The position numbers were made by a program, and so were the translations under genes. This document shows, one piece after another, positions 1 to 6,333 of a stretch of DNA of 11,926 bases; within the stretch, counting starts at the first letter, position 1, and each line of letters begins with the position of its first letter. The DNA comes from Enteractinococcus helveticum. Lineage in GTDB: Bacteria > Actinomycetota > Actinomycetes > Actinomycetales > Micrococcaceae. The notes under the pieces are model-generated. The model did not search any database and was not told the DNA's origin. It worked only from the letters and a program-made list of their open reading frames with translations. The stretch is from assembly GCF_020742345.1 (NCBI RefSeq), contig NZ_DYXC01000052.1, forward strand, positions 1 through 11,926, written 5' to 3'.

Positions 1-1565
1 CCAAGTGTTGCTCCGCCACCGGGATAGGTGTTCCGGAAGACCCCGCCGGAGACATTACCGGCCGCGTAGAGTCCTTCGATTGGCTGTTGGTGACGGTCCA
101 CAACTTGCCCATCAAGGTTGGTGGCCAGACCACCGGAGGTCCCCAAGGTGCCCGCGTGCAATGGGACCGCATAATACGGCCCGGTTTCCAACGGTGCCAA
201 ACACGGGTTGGGCGTGACCGAGGCGTCTCCGAGGTGTCGGTCTTGTTCCGATGAGCCGCGGCCGAATTGGGTGTCCACGCCTTGGCGTGCGTCGTCGTTG
301 AATTTTTCGACGGTGGCAAGAAGTTGCTCGGCATCGATCCCGGCCTGTTGGGCTAATGCTGGCAAACTCTCGGCCTGTAACATCCAGGCGGGTGCTTGAC
401 CCGGGGTGGAGCCGGCCACCGGGTACTTGGACATGAACGTGTGGTCGAAGACCAGCCAGGCCGGGTTATTCTGTGCCCTACCGGTGTGCGGGTCGATATT
501 GGCAAAAACTCGCGCCGCGTCATGGTAGTTCAGGGCTTCATTGACGAAACGGTGTCCGGCGGTGTTGACCGTGATGGATCCGGGCAGGGTCATTTCTACG
601 TTGCCCATCCGACCGGTGGGTTTGCCGTCATAGGTTTGGCCTGCCGCGTTAATAATGGGCACACCCCACAGGGCGTTCATATCGCGTAGGCTCGCACCGG
701 CGGCCATGCCTAATTCCAGTCCGTCGCCTTCATTAGATGGCGCGCCGATGGGTGTGACGTCCAATGGCAGGAAGGTTTTGCGCAGCCGTTCGTTATAGTC
801 AAAACCGCCTGAGGCAATGACGACGGCGGCGGCAGTGATGGTTTTTGTGTCGGCTACGGTCAGGTGCCACGTATCCGAGGTGTACTCCAGGTTGGTTACC
901 GGTGCGTTCAGGGCAATGTGGACGTTGTTATCCAGGGCTGAAGCGGTGAGGGAACCGACCAGGGCCCCGCCCATGGTTCGTACCCCTTGGGCTGCGCGGT
1001 CTGTCAGCAGTTGTGGATCTGGTGCGCGTCCGTTGAGGTCGTCACGTTCGACCATGGTGAGCAGTGGAAAATAGGTTGGTTGGCGCAGGACTTCAGCAAT
1101 TTCTGGGTAGTCATCAGCCCGGAAGGCCGCGTTATCGAGGCTGCGGCCACCGGCAGCGGCGCCTGGCCATTCCATGTGGTAGTCCGGGCGGGTTAGCGGC
1201 ATGAGTTCAACGCGAGTGTGCTCATCCAGGAACTTGATGGCTTCACCACTGGTGCGCACATACCAGGCGATATCCTCGTGCGACATGATGTCACCGGCAG
1301 CTGCCGTCAGGTAGTCGATGCCGTCTTGTTCAGAATCTTGATAGCCTGCGGCCGCGCCCAGGTGATTGGCCGGTGCCCAGATGACTCCGCCACCGGCAGC
1401 CGAGGTGCCACCGAGTTTATCGGCTTTTTCAACCACGGCGACCCGTAAGCCGGCGTGTGCAGCGCGAACCGCTGCGGTCAGTCCGGAAGCACCGGAACCC
1501 ATAACAACGACGTCATAGGTGTCTTCGAGTTGTTCGACACCGAAAAAGGGCGATGTATTCGACAT
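1..1565 (-). CDS. FAD-dependent dehydrogenase, KstD/fumarate reductase flavoprotein type (3' end cut by window)
   Basis: Flavoprotein expected to remove hydrogens from the alpha,beta carbons of a ketone (3-ketosteroid Delta1-dehydrogenase-like) or to act as a fumarate-reductase-type oxidoreductase; substrate unknown. I translated it directly because it is open at the window edge; 521 complete codons are visible. The N-terminal FAD-binding motif GSGASG is at residues 23-28, followed by VVEKADKLGGTSAAGGG. The C-terminal flavin block reads EGLYAAGNVSGGVFRNTYPGG. Its Tyr514-x3-Gly518 pair matches, from memory, the catalytic Tyr/Gly pair of KstD. The ATG at 1565 shares one base with the stop of the upstream alcohol dehydrogenase (TGATG), and GAGGTG at 1574-1579 is a good ribosome site 8 nt upstream. 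The last gene of the YCII-ADH-flavoprotein group, it is a distant paralogue of the flavoprotein at 8002-9804 (shared TPNP, LAP, GLYAAGN). Only the last few dozen residues should be missing. Family is firm, substrate is not. Confidence 0.9.
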   Translation of the reverse strand, partial: MSNTSPFFGVEQLEDTYDVVVMGSGASGLTAAVRAAHAGLRVAVVEKADKLGGTSAAGGGVIWAPANHLGAAAGYQDSEQDGIDYLTAAAGDIMSHEDIAWYVRTSGEAIKFLDEHTRVELMPLTRPDYHMEWPGAAAGGRSLDNAAFRADDYPEIAEVLRQPTYFPLLTMVERDDLNGRAPDPQLLTDRAAQGVRTMGGALVGSLTASALDNNVHIALNAPVTNLEYTSDTWHLTVADTKTITAAAVVIASGGFDYNERLRKTFLPLDVTPIGAPSNEGDGLELGMAAGASLRDMNALWGVPIINAAGQTYDGKPTGRMGNVEMTLPGSITVNTAGHRFVNEALNYHDAARVFANIDPHTGRAQNNPAWLVFDHTFMSKYPVAGSTPGQAPAWMLQAESLPALAQQAGIDAEQLLATVEKFNDDARQGVDTQFGRGSSEQDRHLGDASVTPNPCLAPLETGPYYAVPLHAGTLGTSGGLATNLDGQVVDRHQQPIEGLYAAGNVSGGVFRNTYPGGGATL

Positions 1566-2641
1566 CAGTTTTGCACCTCGGCAAGAATTTCGTCGGCTTG
1601 AGCAGTGTTGGCGGCCGGCATATTGATCACGATTTTGCCGACCTGTGCGCTGCGATCCCCCATGGTTTCGAAGGCATCATTGAGGTGTTCGAAGTCGAAG
1701 CTGTGGGTGATCAGAGCATCGGCCAGATCCTGGCGCTTATGGAGAATCTCTAGGGCTTCGGGGATCAGGTTCAAGGAATTTCGGCTGCCCCGAATATCGA
1801 GTTCTTTGAACGGCACATCGCGCATCGACAGTGCGGCGTTGCCGGCCGAGATCCCCACTTGCACAATACGGGCGGTGGGGGCAGCCAACCGGACGGCGTT
1901 TTCTAGGCTGGCCGGCACACCGGTGGCTTCAATGATCAGCGTTGGACCGTCCATGAGGCACAGGTCGGCTAGTAGTTGTGCATCTGTGGCGCTGGGGAAT
2001 GGGTCTGTTCCGGCGGTGATGGTTGCTACGGCACCGAATTGGCGGGCCAGGGTCATACGGTGTTCGTCTAAATCTGCTGCGATGACGTTGACGCCGCGTT
2101 CAGTCAAGAACAGGGTGGCGAGCAAACCGATGGGGCCGCATCCCAGCACGAGCGCAGTTTCTCCGTCAACCGGGGTGCCACGGTTGACGGCCTGCATGGC
2201 AATTGAGCCAGGTTCGCCCAGGGCGGCCAGGCGCATGGGCATGCCGTCGGGGAGCGGATGTAGTTTTTCGACGGGTAGTGAAATGAGTTCGGTCAGAGCT
2301 CCAGCCTCATAGACGCCTAAGCAGGAGATGGAATCGCAGACGTTATAGCGGCCGGCTCGGCATGGTCCGCAGGTGTCGCAGTAGACCATCGGGCTGGCTG
2401 CGACGGGGGTTCCTACTGCGAGGTCGGAGGCGGTTTCGTCGATCGCGTGGATGGTGCCGGAAAATTCATGGCCCTGGACTAGCGGGAGTTCGGTGACGTA
2501 GGTGTCGTCCCAGATCGTGTAGTCTGTCCCGCACAGTGCAACGTGATGTACACGGACCAAAGCGTGTCCCGGGGTCAGTTCGGGAACCGGTTGTTCTTTG
2601 AGCTCGACTGTTCGTCGGGCTACGGTATGCGCGCTGAGCAT
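1565..2641 (-). CDS. Zinc-dependent alcohol dehydrogenase (MDR superfamily)
   Basis: NAD(P)-dependent medium-chain dehydrogenase of 358 aa, of the threonine/sorbitol dehydrogenase type, oxidising a secondary alcohol to a ketone in the cytoplasm. Catalytic zinc ligands are visible: Cys37 (CGTD), His58-Glu59 (GHE) and Glu143 (LGEPG). The structural zinc site is Cys88, Cys91, Cys94 and Cys102. The Rossmann dinucleotide loop GCGPIG is at 167-172, followed by an acidic residue at the end of the next strand (AADLDEHR), which favours NAD. The frame is open to 2716, but that start would run into the upstream YCII gene. I chose ATG 2641 because AGGAG at 2652-2656 lies 10 nt upstream and the protein then begins where family members do. 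It is 13 nt after the YCII gene and its stop overlaps the flavoprotein start by one base, so translational coupling is likely. It could supply the ketone substrate for that flavoprotein. Confidence 0.92.
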   Translation of the reverse strand: MLSAHTVARRTVELKEQPVPELTPGHALVRVHHVALCGTDYTIWDDTYVTELPLVQGHEFSGTIHAIDETASDLAVGTPVAASPMVYCDTCGPCRAGRYNVCDSISCLGVYEAGALTELISLPVEKLHPLPDGMPMRLAALGEPGSIAMQAVNRGTPVDGETALVLGCGPIGLLATLFLTERGVNVIAADLDEHRMTLARQFGAVATITAGTDPFPSATDAQLLADLCLMDGPTLIIEATGVPASLENAVRLAAPTARIVQVGISAGNAALSMRDVPFKELDIRGSRNSLNLIPEALEILHKRQDLADALITHSFDFEHLNDAFETMGDRSAQVGKIVINMPAANTAQADEILAEVQN

Positions 2642-2651
2642 GAGTGTGCTG

Positions 2652-2656
2652 CTCCT
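2652..2656 (-). promoter_or_regulatory. Shine-Dalgarno site of the alcohol dehydrogenase, overlapping the YCII stop codon
   Basis: AGGAG on the minus strand, 10 nt before ATG 2641. It overlaps the TAG stop of the YCII gene (2657-2655), reading TAGGAG. It decides the start at 2641 over the longer open frame from 2716 and suggests coupling of the two genes. Confidence 0.65.
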
Positions 2657-2954
2657 AGGCTTGGGCGGGAATAAGTTTGTCTTTACCGAAAAAGACACCC
2701 CATTTGCGGATGCCACGTTCGGTGATCAGACCGTTTTTTGCAAATGGGTCATTATCCATCAAGGCCAGGGCGTCGGCTTCGTCTTCGCCGGTGATAATCA
2801 GCAGCGCACCTGCACCATCGTCGACGGGACCGGAGACCAGCAGTCGGCCGTTGTCAAAGCATTCCTGCAAAAATTCCACGTGAACGGGGCGGACTTCGTC
2901 ACGCTTAGTAGCAGTGGAGTCATCATAGACGTAGTTGATGGCGTAGATATTCAT
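2655..2954 (-). CDS. YCII-domain (YciI-like) small protein
   Basis: 99-aa protein of the YCII family, a ferredoxin-like fold related to muconolactone isomerase. Most members have no known reaction; one characterised relative (TftG) is a dehydrochlorinase in chloroaromatic breakdown. Visible family marks are an N-terminal YAINYVYDDS strand, an Arg-x2-His-x2-Phe-Leu helix (RPVHVEFL, with the conserved His), G-x-LL-x-SGP, and a late DPFAKNG segment. ATG 2954 is chosen over an open frame to 3035 because AGGAG at 2961-2965 sits 6 nt upstream and the extra 27 residues do not resemble the family. It is the first gene after a 162-bp gap and leads the YCII-ADH-flavoprotein group, so a lyase, isomerase or stabilising role in the same pathway is possible. 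Family assignment is good; function is open. Confidence 0.87.
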   Translation of the reverse strand: MNIYAINYVYDDSTATKRDEVRPVHVEFLQECFDNGRLLVSGPVDDGAGALLIITGEDEADALALMDNDPFAKNGLITERGIRKWGVFFGKDKLIPAQA

Positions 2955-2960
2955 GGGGGT

Positions 2961-2965
2961 CTCCT
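2961..2965 (-). promoter_or_regulatory. Shine-Dalgarno site of the YCII gene
   Basis: AGGAG on the minus strand, 6 nt before ATG 2954. It fixes the YCII start at 2954 rather than the longer in-frame ATG at 3035. Confidence 0.6.
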
Positions 2966-3024
2966 GATTCCAGTGAGTCTGTGATTCATGCTCGAATCCG
3001 CCGGAGTCGCCCGGGGCATTCGGC

Positions 3025-3044
3025 TCACCTGTCACTGTAGGTGA
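3025..3044 (-). repeat. Short inverted repeat upstream of the YCII gene
   Basis: TCACCT at 3025-3030 and AGGTGA at 3039-3044 are perfect inverted copies separated by 8 nt. They lie between the long palindrome at 3060-3092 and the YCII start. Part of the arm (CACCT/AGGTG) also forms the outer end of that palindrome. It could be a secondary operator half-site pair or a weak hairpin; a chance occurrence is possible. Confidence 0.35.
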
Positions 3045-3059
3045 CTGCCGAGACAGCTA

Positions 3060-3092
3060 CACCTCATTGCCCATTGAATGGGCAATGAGGTG
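3060..3092 (-). promoter_or_regulatory. Perfect 15-bp inverted repeat: candidate operator of the YCII operon
   Basis: Arms 3060-3074 (CACCTCATTGCCCAT) and 3078-3092 are exact reverse complements around a 3-nt centre (3075-3077). It lies in the only sizeable gap of the window, 24 nt beyond the IclR stop and about 105 nt before the YCII start, where a promoter for YCII-ADH-flavoprotein is expected. No run of T follows it on either strand, so it does not look like an intrinsic terminator. IclR-family regulators bind palindromes in target promoters, and an IclR gene is immediately upstream, so an operator is the best reading. A hairpin that attenuates read-through or stabilises RNA is the alternative. 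I could not pick out a convincing -35/-10 pair. Confidence 0.5.
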
Positions 3093-3116
3093 GTGACCAG
3101 GTTTTCTGAGTGGGTT

Positions 3117-3917
3117 TTATAACCGGAGGCTGGACCATTGTCGGGCTGAGTATCGTCGGTATTCAGATCCCATCAGTCGCGACAGCGAGCGCCCAGCCGC
3201 CGCCAAGACCGGCACGATGATGCGATGTTTATCAACATCGCGTCGCGTGACAACCGATAGGGCGCCAATGACTTTATTTTGGCGTCCTCGAACTGGCACA
3301 GAATAGCCGACGTTTTCTTCTACGAGCACCCCGGCAAGACGCGCGTAGCCACGTTCGCGGATCTGAGCAAAGCGTGCTCGGAGTCGAGCCGGGTCGGTTT
3401 CGGTTTGCGGCGTGCACTGCGGTATTTCACCGTTGAGGAACTCTTCTTGGACGTCCACTGGAGCAAAAGCCAGCATGGCCAGGCCGGGCGATGTCGAGTG
3501 CATATTGAGTCGGCCGGCGACCTCGGCGAGGTTTCGGTCTGGCCCGTGTTCATTCAACCGTTCCAGATATAGCACCGTGAAATCGTCAAAGGAGGGCACT
3601 GATAAGGACACATCTTCTTTGACGGCTTCTTCAATGCCTTCCAGTACTGGTCGACCACGTCGTCGGAATTCTTCCAAATCATTGGAGCGTGAAGCCAGTT
3701 CCCACATTCGAGGGCCGATACCGACCAGGCCGTTGTCGTCGCGGTCCAAAAATCCCACGTCACACAACTCGGCCACCAGCCGGTGGGTGGTGCTGTTGGG
3801 TATGCCGGTCTCTGTGGCAAGTGCGCTAATGGTGTATCGGGGCTTGCGTCGTTCGAATGCGCTGAGCAACTTGTTGATGCGCTCAACAACAGATTCTCCC
3901 GAACGTGAATTTGCCAT
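3117..3917 (-). CDS. IclR-family transcriptional regulator
   Basis: 266-aa cytoplasmic DNA-binding protein of usual IclR length. The N-terminal winged helix-turn-helix spans about residues 10-70: YTISALATETGIP is the first helix pair and NSTTHRLVAEL (41-51) the recognition helix, followed by the GFLDRDD wing. The C-terminal IclR effector-binding domain fills about 80-255, with the usual LxxLxxxxxxDVSLSV start, an HSTSPGLAMLAF segment (equivalent to the family's HxTAxGKAxLA) and GYSVPVRG. Such regulators often control quinate/shikimate, protocatechuate and other ring-acid operons by sensing the substrate. ATG 3917 is preceded by GGAG 8 nt upstream. It follows the shikimate-dehydrogenase-like gene by 49 nt and precedes the palindrome at 3060-3092, its likeliest target. 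Effector unknown. Confidence 0.93.
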   Translation of the reverse strand: MANSRSGESVVERINKLLSAFERRKPRYTISALATETGIPNSTTHRLVAELCDVGFLDRDDNGLVGIGPRMWELASRSNDLEEFRRRGRPVLEGIEEAVKEDVSLSVPSFDDFTVLYLERLNEHGPDRNLAEVAGRLNMHSTSPGLAMLAFAPVDVQEEFLNGEIPQCTPQTETDPARLRARFAQIRERGYARLAGVLVEENVGYSVPVRGRQNKVIGALSVVTRRDVDKHRIIVPVLAAAGRSLSRLMGSEYRRYSARQWSSLRL

Positions 3918-3966
3918 CCCCTACTCCATTTCGCGATGCCACTGAGCCGGTATCACATGTTTATGG

Positions 3967-4836
3967 TTAGTCCACCAGGTGCAGTTGCAGACTGTCGCGC
4001 ATCCGCTGACGGTTTGCCGGCAGTCCGGTTTGCAGTTCAAACGTATCGGCGGCCTGTTCCACGAGCATGGCGGTGCCTTCGACCGTCTGGCAGCCTAAAT
4101 TGCGGGCGTGTGCCAACAGCTGAGTTTCCACCGGGCGGTAGATCACGTCGGCTACCCATTGGCTTCCGGTGAGCAAGTCCAGATCAAATGGCGCCCCGGG
4201 CAGGTGTTCCATACCGATGGGCGTCGCATTGATCACCGCATCAGCCGCTGGCACCCACTGGGATGCCATATCTGGTCCCCCGGTGTGCAGTTGCACGCCA
4301 GCATCTAAGGTGGGGCCCAGACGGTCCTTGAGTTGTACGCGTTGGGTTTCTTGTGGGTCGATCACGTACAGCTGTTGGACGCCGTAGTCTAATAGTGCAC
4401 TGGCCACAGCGGCCCCTGCACCGCCGGCTCCAAACAGCACCGCGGTATTACGCGGTGTGTCCTGTGGGAGTCGGGTGTGGAGTCCGCCTAGGAATCCGCT
4501 GTGGTCGGTATTGTGACCCGCCCAGCCGTCGTCGGTACGGATGATGTTATTGACCGCGCCGAGGACTCGAGCGGCATCGGTGACCGAATCCAAATACGGG
4601 ATGACATGTTGTTTATGCGGGTGGGTGACGTTGAAACCGGTGAATCCTGCTGCAGCGTGCTCTTGGATGATCTGGCCGAGGTGTTGGGCGGCGTCTCGTT
4701 GGCCTTCCAGGTCAATGAGTTCGTACCGGAAATCTTCCAACCCATGGGCCTGTGCTTCGGCGGTGTGCAGCATGGGCGACAGTGATGTGCCGATGTGTTC
4801 ACCGATGAGCCCAATGTGGTAGTGCGGTGAACTCAT
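3967..4836 (-). CDS. Shikimate/quinate dehydrogenase-like protein, probably NAD-dependent and catabolic
   Basis: 289-aa member of the AroE/YdiB family, which interconverts 3-dehydroshikimate and shikimate or 3-dehydroquinate and quinate. Visible elements are the substrate-binding SLSP (Ser18, Ser20), NVTHPHK with catalytic Lys75, Asn96, GHNTDHSG with catalytic Asp111, the nucleotide loop GAGGAG (136-141) and NATPIGM. The second Rossmann strand ends in Asp160 (YVIDP), not in the basic NRT patch of NADP-dependent AroE. This predicts NAD and an oxidative, catabolic direction, as in corynebacterial quinate/shikimate dehydrogenase. NVTHPHK in place of the common NVTVPFK also argues against a housekeeping biosynthetic enzyme. 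Its ATG overlaps the transporter stop by 4 nt (ATGA), so uptake and first oxidation appear coupled. IclR follows 49 nt downstream. The exact substrate (shikimate, quinate or an analogue) is not settled by sequence. Confidence 0.9.
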   Translation of the reverse strand: MSSPHYHIGLIGEHIGTSLSPMLHTAEAQAHGLEDFRYELIDLEGQRDAAQHLGQIIQEHAAAGFTGFNVTHPHKQHVIPYLDSVTDAARVLGAVNNIIRTDDGWAGHNTDHSGFLGGLHTRLPQDTPRNTAVLFGAGGAGAAVASALLDYGVQQLYVIDPQETQRVQLKDRLGPTLDAGVQLHTGGPDMASQWVPAADAVINATPIGMEHLPGAPFDLDLLTGSQWVADVIYRPVETQLLAHARNLGCQTVEGTAMLVEQAADTFELQTGLPANRQRMRDSLQLHLVD

Positions 4837-6218
4837 TTGGCATCAGCTACTTTATGACGAGGTTTGCCCAGTTCTGAGGTTGGTGTCCGGTAGGTTTCTG
4901 GTCCGGTGGCAAATGCGACGGCCGAGCCGATCGCAAAGATGGCACACATGATCGCAACTGGCATCCAGTTGGCGACGTCACCACCGGTGAGCATGGTTCC
5001 GATGGCCGGGGTGAAACCGGAGACCAGCAGGCCGAGCATCAAACCGATGGCCATGCCCGAGTAGCGGACTTTGGCTGGGAATTGTTCTGGGAAGGCCGCG
5101 AAGTAGATGCCGTTGGATGCCGCATAGAAGCCACCCATCATCAGAATGGAGGAGATGAAGATCAGGGTTACGTTGCCGGTGCTGATGGCCCCCAGGAATA
5201 CGAACATCATCAGACCGGAGCCGATGGCGCCGCCGATGAATACTGGCTTGCGGCCGATCTTATCGGCTAACAGGGCAAAGAGCGGTTGGGTCAGGACGGC
5301 TGCGAAGTTGGATGCAGCAATTGCTGCCAGCATGGTGGTGCGGTCGACGCCGGAGTGTTCGACGGCGAAGGATAGGCCGAAGACGTTGACCATGGTGTTG
5401 ATCATCGCAAAGGTTGATGAGAACATCACGCGCAGCAGGGCTGGCAGGTGGTCACGGAATAGTACGACCAGTGGAACCTGTGCTTCTTGTTCTTCCTCGA
5501 TGACTTCTTCAAAGGCCTCTGGTTCTTCGAGGTTGCGGCGCATCCAGACGGCGAACACGGTCAGGATAACGCTGATCAAAAACGGTACGCGCCAACCCCA
5601 GCTGTAGAGCTGTTCATCGGGCAATAAGGCAACCGGGATAAAGACCAGGGTTGCCAGAACAATTCCGAGCATGATGCCGGAAGCGGTAAAGCTGGCGAAA
5701 AACGAACGGCGGTATTCTGGGGCGTGCTCAATGGACAGCGAGGCAGCACCTGGCGATTCGCCACCGGCTGATAGACCCTGGCACAGGCGCAACAAGACCA
5801 GCAGGACGGGTGCCAGGACGCCGATTTGTTCATAGGTTGGCAGGACGCCGATCAGAAAAGTCGCCACACCCATCAGCAACAGCACAGCCATCAGCGTTTT
5901 CTTGCGACCAAAGCGGTCACCCAGGTGGCCCCACATGACTGCCCCCAGTGGGCGAGCAACATATGCCACACCCAGCGTTGAAATGGACAGCAGTAGTGCG
6001 TTGACGCCATCGCCGGGGAAGAAAATATGCGAGAACACGAGTGCAGCGGCAGAACCGTAGATGAAGAAGTCGTAGTATTCCAGAGCGCTGCCCAAGAATC
6101 CCGAAAATGCTGCGCGCTTAGCTTGCGGCGTCACCGTCGTGGCATTCCGAACGCGCGAATCTACCCCGCCTGATGGCTCATTATTTGCTACCTGCGATGC
6201 TTTGGTATGTGTAGTCAA
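4833..6218 (-). CDS. MFS transporter, metabolite:H+ symporter (MHS) family
   Basis: Inner-membrane proton symporter of about 461 aa, in the family of shikimate (ShiA), alpha-ketoglutarate (KgtP) and proline/betaine (ProP) carriers. Twelve hydrophobic segments can be counted. MHS marks are LEYYDFFIYG in helix 1 (residues 46-55), the loop 2-3 signature GHLGDRFGRKK (97-107), and RLCQGLSAGGE in helix 4. The cytoplasmic loop between helices 6 and 7 is strikingly acidic (EEPEAFEEVIEEEQEAQ). I start it at TTG 6218, which has GGAAAGGA 8 nt upstream; an in-frame ATG at 6257 would give 474 aa but has no visible ribosome site. It overlaps the shikimate/quinate dehydrogenase gene by 4 nt, which supports a hydroaromatic acid as cargo. 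It lies downstream of LysR across a gap with several inverted repeats. Family is firm, cargo inferred. Confidence 0.92.
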   Translation of the reverse strand: MTTHTKASQVANNEPSGGVDSRVRNATTVTPQAKRAAFSGFLGSALEYYDFFIYGSAAALVFSHIFFPGDGVNALLLSISTLGVAYVARPLGAVMWGHLGDRFGRKKTLMAVLLLMGVATFLIGVLPTYEQIGVLAPVLLVLLRLCQGLSAGGESPGAASLSIEHAPEYRRSFFASFTASGIMLGIVLATLVFIPVALLPDEQLYSWGWRVPFLISVILTVFAVWMRRNLEEPEAFEEVIEEEQEAQVPLVVLFRDHLPALLRVMFSSTFAMINTMVNVFGLSFAVEHSGVDRTTMLAAIAASNFAAVLTQPLFALLADKIGRKPVFIGGAIGSGLMMFVFLGAISTGNVTLIFISSILMMGGFYAASNGIYFAAFPEQFPAKVRYSGMAIGLMLGLLVSGFTPAIGTMLTGGDVANWMPVAIMCAIFAIGSAVAFATGPETYRTPTSELGKPRHKVADAK

Positions 6219-6226
6219 CTGAGTGG

Positions 6227-6234
6227 TCCTTTCC
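6227..6234 (-). promoter_or_regulatory. Ribosome-binding site that favours a TTG start for the transporter
   Basis: GGAAAGGA on the minus strand, 8 nt before TTG 6218. The upstream in-frame ATG at 6257 is preceded by ACACTGG with no Shine-Dalgarno match, so the TTG is preferred. Confidence 0.5.
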
Positions 6235-6257
6235 AGCTCCTTAGTGGAGATCACCAT

Positions 6258-6270
6258 CCAGTGTGACTGG
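6258..6270 (-). repeat. Small palindrome before the transporter gene
   Basis: CCAGT and ACTGG (5-bp perfect arms) flank a 3-nt GTG centre, directly before the alternative ATG at 6257. If the TTG at 6218 is the true start, this lies in the 5' leader and could be an operator half or a small hairpin. Short enough to occur by chance. Confidence 0.3.
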
Positions 6271-6289
6271 TCGCACTGAGTTTGTCCAC

Positions 6290-6333
6290 GACTAGATTAG
6301 TCAAAGATTATGTACAAAAAACACATAATCTAG
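6290..6333 (-). promoter_or_regulatory. Nested inverted repeats between LysR and transporter genes: candidate regulator site
   Basis: Three overlapping inverted repeats sit in 44 bp. GACTA/TAGTC flanks a 3-nt centre at 6290-6302. AGATTATGT/ACATAATCT (9-bp perfect arms) is at 6305-6313 and 6323-6331 with a 9-nt spacer. CTAGATTA/TAATCTAG is at 6292-6299 and 6326-6333. The third cannot form together with the first two as hairpins. The stretch is clearly AT-richer than the surrounding genes and overlaps the LysR stop codon. A LysR binding site controlling the transporter-dehydrogenase pair is plausible, since these regulators bind AT-rich dyads near target promoters. A weak terminator for LysR is the other reading, but the stem is AT-rich and no clear T-run follows. 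A TTGACT at 6299-6304 could be a -35 box, though I see no good -10 at the right distance. Confidence 0.45.

Noticed and set aside
1605..2312. Plus-strand open frame of 235 codons
   Set aside because: Antisense shadow of the zinc alcohol dehydrogenase, low-complexity Ser/Arg/Ala-rich translation without domain features.
2642..2716. Longer N-terminus for the alcohol dehydrogenase from 2716
   Set aside because: It would overlap the end of the YCII gene by about 60 nt. The internal ATG at 2641 has a proper ribosome site and a family-like beginning.
2955..3035. Longer YCII start at 3035
   Set aside because: The extra 27 residues are unlike YCII proteins, and AGGAG is placed exactly for ATG 2954.
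3060..3092. Palindrome as an intrinsic terminator of the IclR gene
   Set aside because: No T-rich tract follows the stem in the direction of transcription (minus strand continues TAGCTGTCTCGG). An operator or plain hairpin is more likely, though a factor-dependent terminator cannot be excluded.
3967..4836. Housekeeping biosynthetic AroE
   Set aside because: The cofactor strand ends in Asp160 instead of an NADP-type basic patch, the active-site motif is NVTHPHK, and the gene overlaps a transporter in a catabolic context.
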